NCBI GenBank assembly: GCA_030593645.1
Contig: JAUVGT010000044.1
Location: 1-17,114 of the forward strand
Direction of reading: 5' to 3'
Source: Deltaproteobacteria bacterium
Lineage (GTDB): Bacteria; Desulfobacterota; Desulfobacteria; Desulfobacterales; JAUVGT01
DNA: 17,114 bases
Made by a program: the position numbers and the translations under genes. How positions within the stretch are numbered: the first letter of the stretch is position 1; each line of letters starts with the position of its first letter. Under the pieces are notes generated by a model, which ran no database searches, was not told where the DNA came from, and worked only from the letters and a program-made list of their open reading frames with translations. Below, one piece after another: positions 14,026 through 17,114 of this stretch.

Positions 14026-14053
14026 ACCTGGCCCAAAGGACCAGGTTTTATTT
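14026..14053 (+). terminator. Candidate intrinsic terminator between convergent genes
   Basis: ACCTGG (14026-14031) pairs with CCAGGT (14041-14046), extended by CC/GG around AAA after one mismatch. TTTTATTT follows on the plus strand. It would end rightward transcription from the kinase gene before it runs into the cyclase gene; the minus-strand flank is not T-rich. Confidence 0.6.
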
Positions 14054-14069
14054 GATAAAATAAAAAAAA

Positions 14070-16682
14070 TTATATCTGCATCATCTTGCTGAAAACCCCG
14101 AGAAGCTCAAACGATTTCATGTTTTTTACATTCTCTTCAATATCCTGTACTTTGAGATGACTCTGTGTCATGCGGCATGTACTTTCTCCTACGATAATAC
14201 CATTTTTATACGGTTTGGTTAGTTCCTGCAGCTTGAATACAGTGTTTACGGCATCCCCGATCACCGTATAATCCATTTTTTTTTCAAAACCGATATTTCC
14301 AACAACGACTTCACCGGTATGAATACTAATACCAATATTAATGGATGTGCCCATTTCTTTCTTAAATCGTTCATTAATACTGCTCATGGCGTGCTTCATT
14401 TCCAATGCTGTCGCAACCGCATTGTCAGCATCACGGATACTTGAAACCGGGGCACCAAAAAGAGCAAGAAAACCATCTCCCAGGTATTTATCAACAATCC
14501 CATTGTTTTTAAAAACAATACCACCCATTACTTTAAAAAAACTATTCAATAAGGCAACTGTTTTTCGCGGACCCATCTCAAAAGCAAGTGTTGTAAAATT
14601 CCGGATATCAAGATTCAATAGTGATACGGTTTTAATTTCATCAACAAAGGCTTTTCCATTCTTTTCATTTTTTATAATATTATCAAGAACTTCTTTGGGC
14701 ACAAATTTTTGAAACATCCTGCGAACACCGCGTTCATGTTCTGCCATGGCGACTGTTTCTTTATATAAGCGTGCGTTTTCAATCGCGATACTTACAGAAG
14801 ATGCAATGGACTGCAGCAGATCTTTGTCATTTTCGCTGAATTCCCCATCAATTTTATTCAGTACCTGGATGACACCGATAACCGAACCTTGAGAAATCAT
14901 TGGTACACACAAAGTGGAGCGTGTAACAAAACCGGTTTGACTGTCAACACCGGGGAAAAAATATGGTGAAATTCTAACATCATTAACGATAACCGGTTTG
15001 CCTATTGACGCCACATGCCCCACGATCCCCTGACCGATTTTCAGACGGAACTTTTTCATAGTTTTTACTTTTATATTGAAGGCGACTGCAAATTCAAGTT
15101 CATCTTTTTCAAGGAGCAACAGGGAACCGGCTTCCACATTCATCAGCATTCTAATCATATCCATTGTATATTTAAGCACCTTACTCATATCAAATGTGGA
15201 TGATGCTAAAGCGCCTCCAATCTGTTTTATTGTTTCCAGTTCCTGGTTTCGCTTTTTAATTGAAGTAGATAAGCGGTTCCTTTCAATCACTATTGAAAGT
15301 CCATTCGCGATCCATTCAACAAATTCCTGGGCATAACGAAACATTTCGGGTCTGCTGACAGTAATTGCCAGTATTCCGTTTATTGTCCCCTCATTTTTTA
15401 AAGGTGTCAGCATACAGGCTGTTCCATTCCTGTTCATAAAAAGCTCTTTTTCAACATCATTGGATTCTGTGTTTTTATTCCCGCCATTTTCCTTTGGTAG
15501 TAATGAATCGTTGGTGTTGATAATGATAGTACTTTCCTGTTTAAGAGCTTTACTGAAAACCGGATTTGAAAAGAAATAGGTTTTCCCTTTTGTTATATTT
15601 TCTGTATTTTTCGATTTCAGGTCAAAAACCGAAAATTGATTCTTTTTGTCTCCGTCCTTTGTTAGAATAATTGCAATATTAAACGGTATGATCTGTTTTA
15701 TTTCGTTAAACACACCCTGCATGATTTCGCCAATTCTGAAGCTGGAATTTATTATCGTAAAGATCTTCTCAATGGCTTTCAATTGCTGGGCGACTCTCTG
15801 ATTTTCCTTCAGAAGGCTGAGATTCTCGTAAGTAAAAGCAGCGTTACTTAACAAAGGTGCTAGAGCTTCAACATCATCTTCGGTATATATTCGTTCACCG
15901 TCTTTGCAGGAAAGTGTCAGTACACCGATTATTGCCTTGCTCGTCTTAATCGGCATGCAAATAAAAGATTTTGTACCACAATGAGATAAATTCTCCCTTC
16001 CGAACCGCCGATCCTTTTCAACATCCTTGACTATGAGTGGAGATTTATTGAGTACGGCATATTTCGCGATGCTTGTTTCAAAATCGACATGGTCACCCCG
16101 TTTCACGTATTCTCCGAGGCCGATACAAGCTTTTACTACGAATTGTTTTTTATCTGTTTTTTCGATGGTCAGTACAGATCCTATGTCCGAATCTGTCAGC
16201 GTCATGGCCCGTTCCAGGGTAATATAGAGCATTTCTTCATTATCAAATGTGACATAACACAGATCTGAAAGTTCTTTTAAGATTGATACTTCAGATGTTT
16301 TTTTCTCAAGTTGTTTGAATGTGCTGCTGAATTCGTCTTTGATGGTGGTAAATGAGTGGATTATATTCTCGACTTCATCAGAATCGGTTTCAAATTTAAT
16401 ATTTGGCATTTCTTCAATAAAGCCGTTCGATACGTTTTTTGAAAGCTCTGTGAGCTTGTCAAACAGGTTTTTTAAAATAGCGAACCCGGCAAATGAAAAG
16501 GCCAAAACGCCGATAAAAAATATGGGTACAAATTCATCCCTTAGAAGATTATGTTTGTAAGCAAAATAGATGAATCCAAAGATCGGCAACAGGAAAAATA
16601 GACCAAAAATAATATTGAGTTTATAATACAAGTTCCTGTTTTTCAGCGAACCTTCACTCAGCCATTTATAAAAAAAATTCAT
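14070..16682 (-). CDS. Membrane protein with three GAF domains and a class III adenylate/guanylate cyclase domain
   Basis: A signalling protein that should make cAMP (or cGMP) in response to ligands or redox state. The 870 residues run: two membrane helices (about 22-43 and 52-72), a HAMP-like linker and coiled coil (73-140), GAF1 (141-290), GAF2 (305-470), GAF3 (485-640), a short coiled coil, then the cyclase (685-830). In the cyclase, metal-binding Asp692 (NLDIRNF) and Asp736 (DKYLGDG), the adenine-selecting Lys732 and Asp810, and Asn813 are all present. The transition-state Arg four residues after Asn813 is Lys817 (codon 14232-14234). The Lys/Asp pair favours ATP over GTP. Start: GAGG lies 5 nt before the ATG. 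It is a single gene, convergent with the kinase gene and closely followed upstream by MITE copy 2. Confidence 0.9.
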   Translation of the reverse strand: MNFFYKWLSEGSLKNRNLYYKLNIIFGLFFLLPIFGFIYFAYKHNLLRDEFVPIFFIGVLAFSFAGFAILKNLFDKLTELSKNVSNGFIEEMPNIKFETDSDEVENIIHSFTTIKDEFSSTFKQLEKKTSEVSILKELSDLCYVTFDNEEMLYITLERAMTLTDSDIGSVLTIEKTDKKQFVVKACIGLGEYVKRGDHVDFETSIAKYAVLNKSPLIVKDVEKDRRFGRENLSHCGTKSFICMPIKTSKAIIGVLTLSCKDGERIYTEDDVEALAPLLSNAAFTYENLSLLKENQRVAQQLKAIEKIFTIINSSFRIGEIMQGVFNEIKQIIPFNIAIILTKDGDKKNQFSVFDLKSKNTENITKGKTYFFSNPVFSKALKQESTIIINTNDSLLPKENGGNKNTESNDVEKELFMNRNGTACMLTPLKNEGTINGILAITVSRPEMFRYAQEFVEWIANGLSIVIERNRLSTSIKKRNQELETIKQIGGALASSTFDMSKVLKYTMDMIRMLMNVEAGSLLLLEKDELEFAVAFNIKVKTMKKFRLKIGQGIVGHVASIGKPVIVNDVRISPYFFPGVDSQTGFVTRSTLCVPMISQGSVIGVIQVLNKIDGEFSENDKDLLQSIASSVSIAIENARLYKETVAMAEHERGVRRMFQKFVPKEVLDNIIKNEKNGKAFVDEIKTVSLLNLDIRNFTTLAFEMGPRKTVALLNSFFKVMGGIVFKNNGIVDKYLGDGFLALFGAPVSSIRDADNAVATALEMKHAMSSINERFKKEMGTSINIGISIHTGEVVVGNIGFEKKMDYTVIGDAVNTVFKLQELTKPYKNGIIVGESTCRMTQSHLKVQDIEENVKNMKSFELLGVFSKMMQI

Positions 16683-16734
16683 GGATACCTCATCAGGAGG
16701 GATTTAACTAAATCATCGATTTAGATCTATCATT

Positions 16735-16885
16735 GACGATTTCGTAAAAAGTCCAACTTCTGCGTTGTGCTGCATTTCGCAATCATTCAACGTACTATAA
16801 GTACGCTTCATGATTACAAAATTTGCACGCCTTGAATTTGAACTTTTTACGAAACCGTCTCATTCGGACTTTTTACGAGACCATC
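16735..16885 (-). mobile_element. 151-bp MITE-like palindromic element, copy 2 (inverted)
   Basis: The reverse complement of copy 1, about 96% identical by hand count (6 differences in 151). ATCATT flanks both ends directly (16729-16734 and 16886-16891), a 6-bp duplication different from that of copy 1, so the two insertions were independent. The double terminal repeat is on the right here (16860-16885 outside the inner 16735-16859). It lies 52 bp upstream of the cyclase start codon and may carry or displace that gene's promoter. Confidence 0.85.
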
Positions 16886-16891
16886 ATCATT

Positions 16892-17114
16892 AAGACCGTA
16901 TTTTATAATATATTTCTCTTTTCTTCAAGATAAATACATTTTAATATATCTTATTAGAATATAAACACTAATTATGATGGTCTCGTAAAAAGTCAAATGT
17001 TATAAAACTGTCATAACGTGCATATACGCATAAACGTTTCGTAAATTACTAAAGATATTTTTCAAACAATCACAAAACGCCAAAATTAGCTCTTTGACAA
17101 TAAAAAACATGTTG
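16892..17114. other. AT-rich intergenic end of the window with a third terminal repeat
   Basis: No gene is visible. GATGGTCTCGTAAAAAGTC (16976-16994) is the outer terminal repeat of the MITE family, but the bases after it do not match the 151-bp element. It may be the left end of a larger relative or a lone terminal repeat. A TTGACA at 17095-17100 could be the -35 of a gene beyond the right edge. Confidence 0.6.

Noticed and set aside
14341..14712. 123-codon plus-strand open frame within the cyclase gene
   Set aside because: It is antisense to the conserved catalytic domain and shows no domain or start signal.
11327..16891. Composite transposon formed by the two MITE copies
   Set aside because: Each copy has its own distinct 6-bp flanking repeat, and no transposase lies between them.
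17095..17114. TTGACA and AT-rich run at the right edge as a promoter or CRISPR leader
   Set aside because: No -10 or downstream repeat can be seen before the window ends.

Overview
The window looks like a chromosomal segment from a low-GC, Gram-negative member of the Desulfobacterota (Desulfobacterales-like). That placement is an inference. It rests on the gene families (an EPS-type winged-helix regulator, a YqgE/AlgH protein, a GAF-rich membrane adenylate cyclase) and on short palindromic intergenic repeats of a kind common in that group. No rRNA, tRNA or CRISPR array was found.

Positions 1 to about 10,180 hold one leftward (minus-strand) block of surface-polysaccharide genes. In transcription order it encodes: a non-hydrolysing UDP-GlcNAc 2-epimerase (WecB/WbpI type); a winged-helix regulator fused to a Rossmann-like domain; a single-chain fusion of a WbpB-like dehydrogenase with a WbpD-like N-acetyltransferase; a UDP-sugar 6-dehydrogenase (WbpA type); an ABC exporter of the MsbA/PglK type; a soluble UDP-GlcNAc 4,6-dehydratase-like enzyme; a UDP-sulfoquinovose synthase; and a truncated NAD-dependent sugar epimerase running off the left edge. 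Together they supply most steps to a UDP-2,3-diacetamido-uronic acid, a 4-keto-6-deoxy amino sugar and UDP-sulfoquinovose, plus a candidate lipid-linked glycan flippase. The WbpE-type aminotransferase and all glycosyltransferases are absent from the window and may lie to the left. A plausible promoter at 10,367-10,395 has its -10 inside a perfect inverted repeat, so the operon may be controlled by repressor binding there, possibly by its own regulator.

From 10,500 to 17,114 the content changes to unrelated single genes: a small cupin, a 48-residue four-cysteine Lys-rich protein with its own strong terminator, YqgE/AlgH, a MOFRL-family glycerate 2-kinase, and an 870-residue membrane protein with three GAF domains and a class III cyclase domain. 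The cyclase has Lys where the transition-state Arg is expected.

Two 151-bp MITE-like elements (11,327-11,477 and 16,735-16,885) lie in opposite orientation around yqgE, the kinase and the cyclase. Each is quasi-palindromic, has matching terminal repeats and is bounded by its own 6-bp direct repeat. A third terminal repeat starts at 16,976, and a decayed relative seems to lie at 2,859-2,976. Other repeats are a long AGTGCCTAAAG-type inverted repeat after the kinase gene and a 16-bp hairpin at 6,713-6,753.
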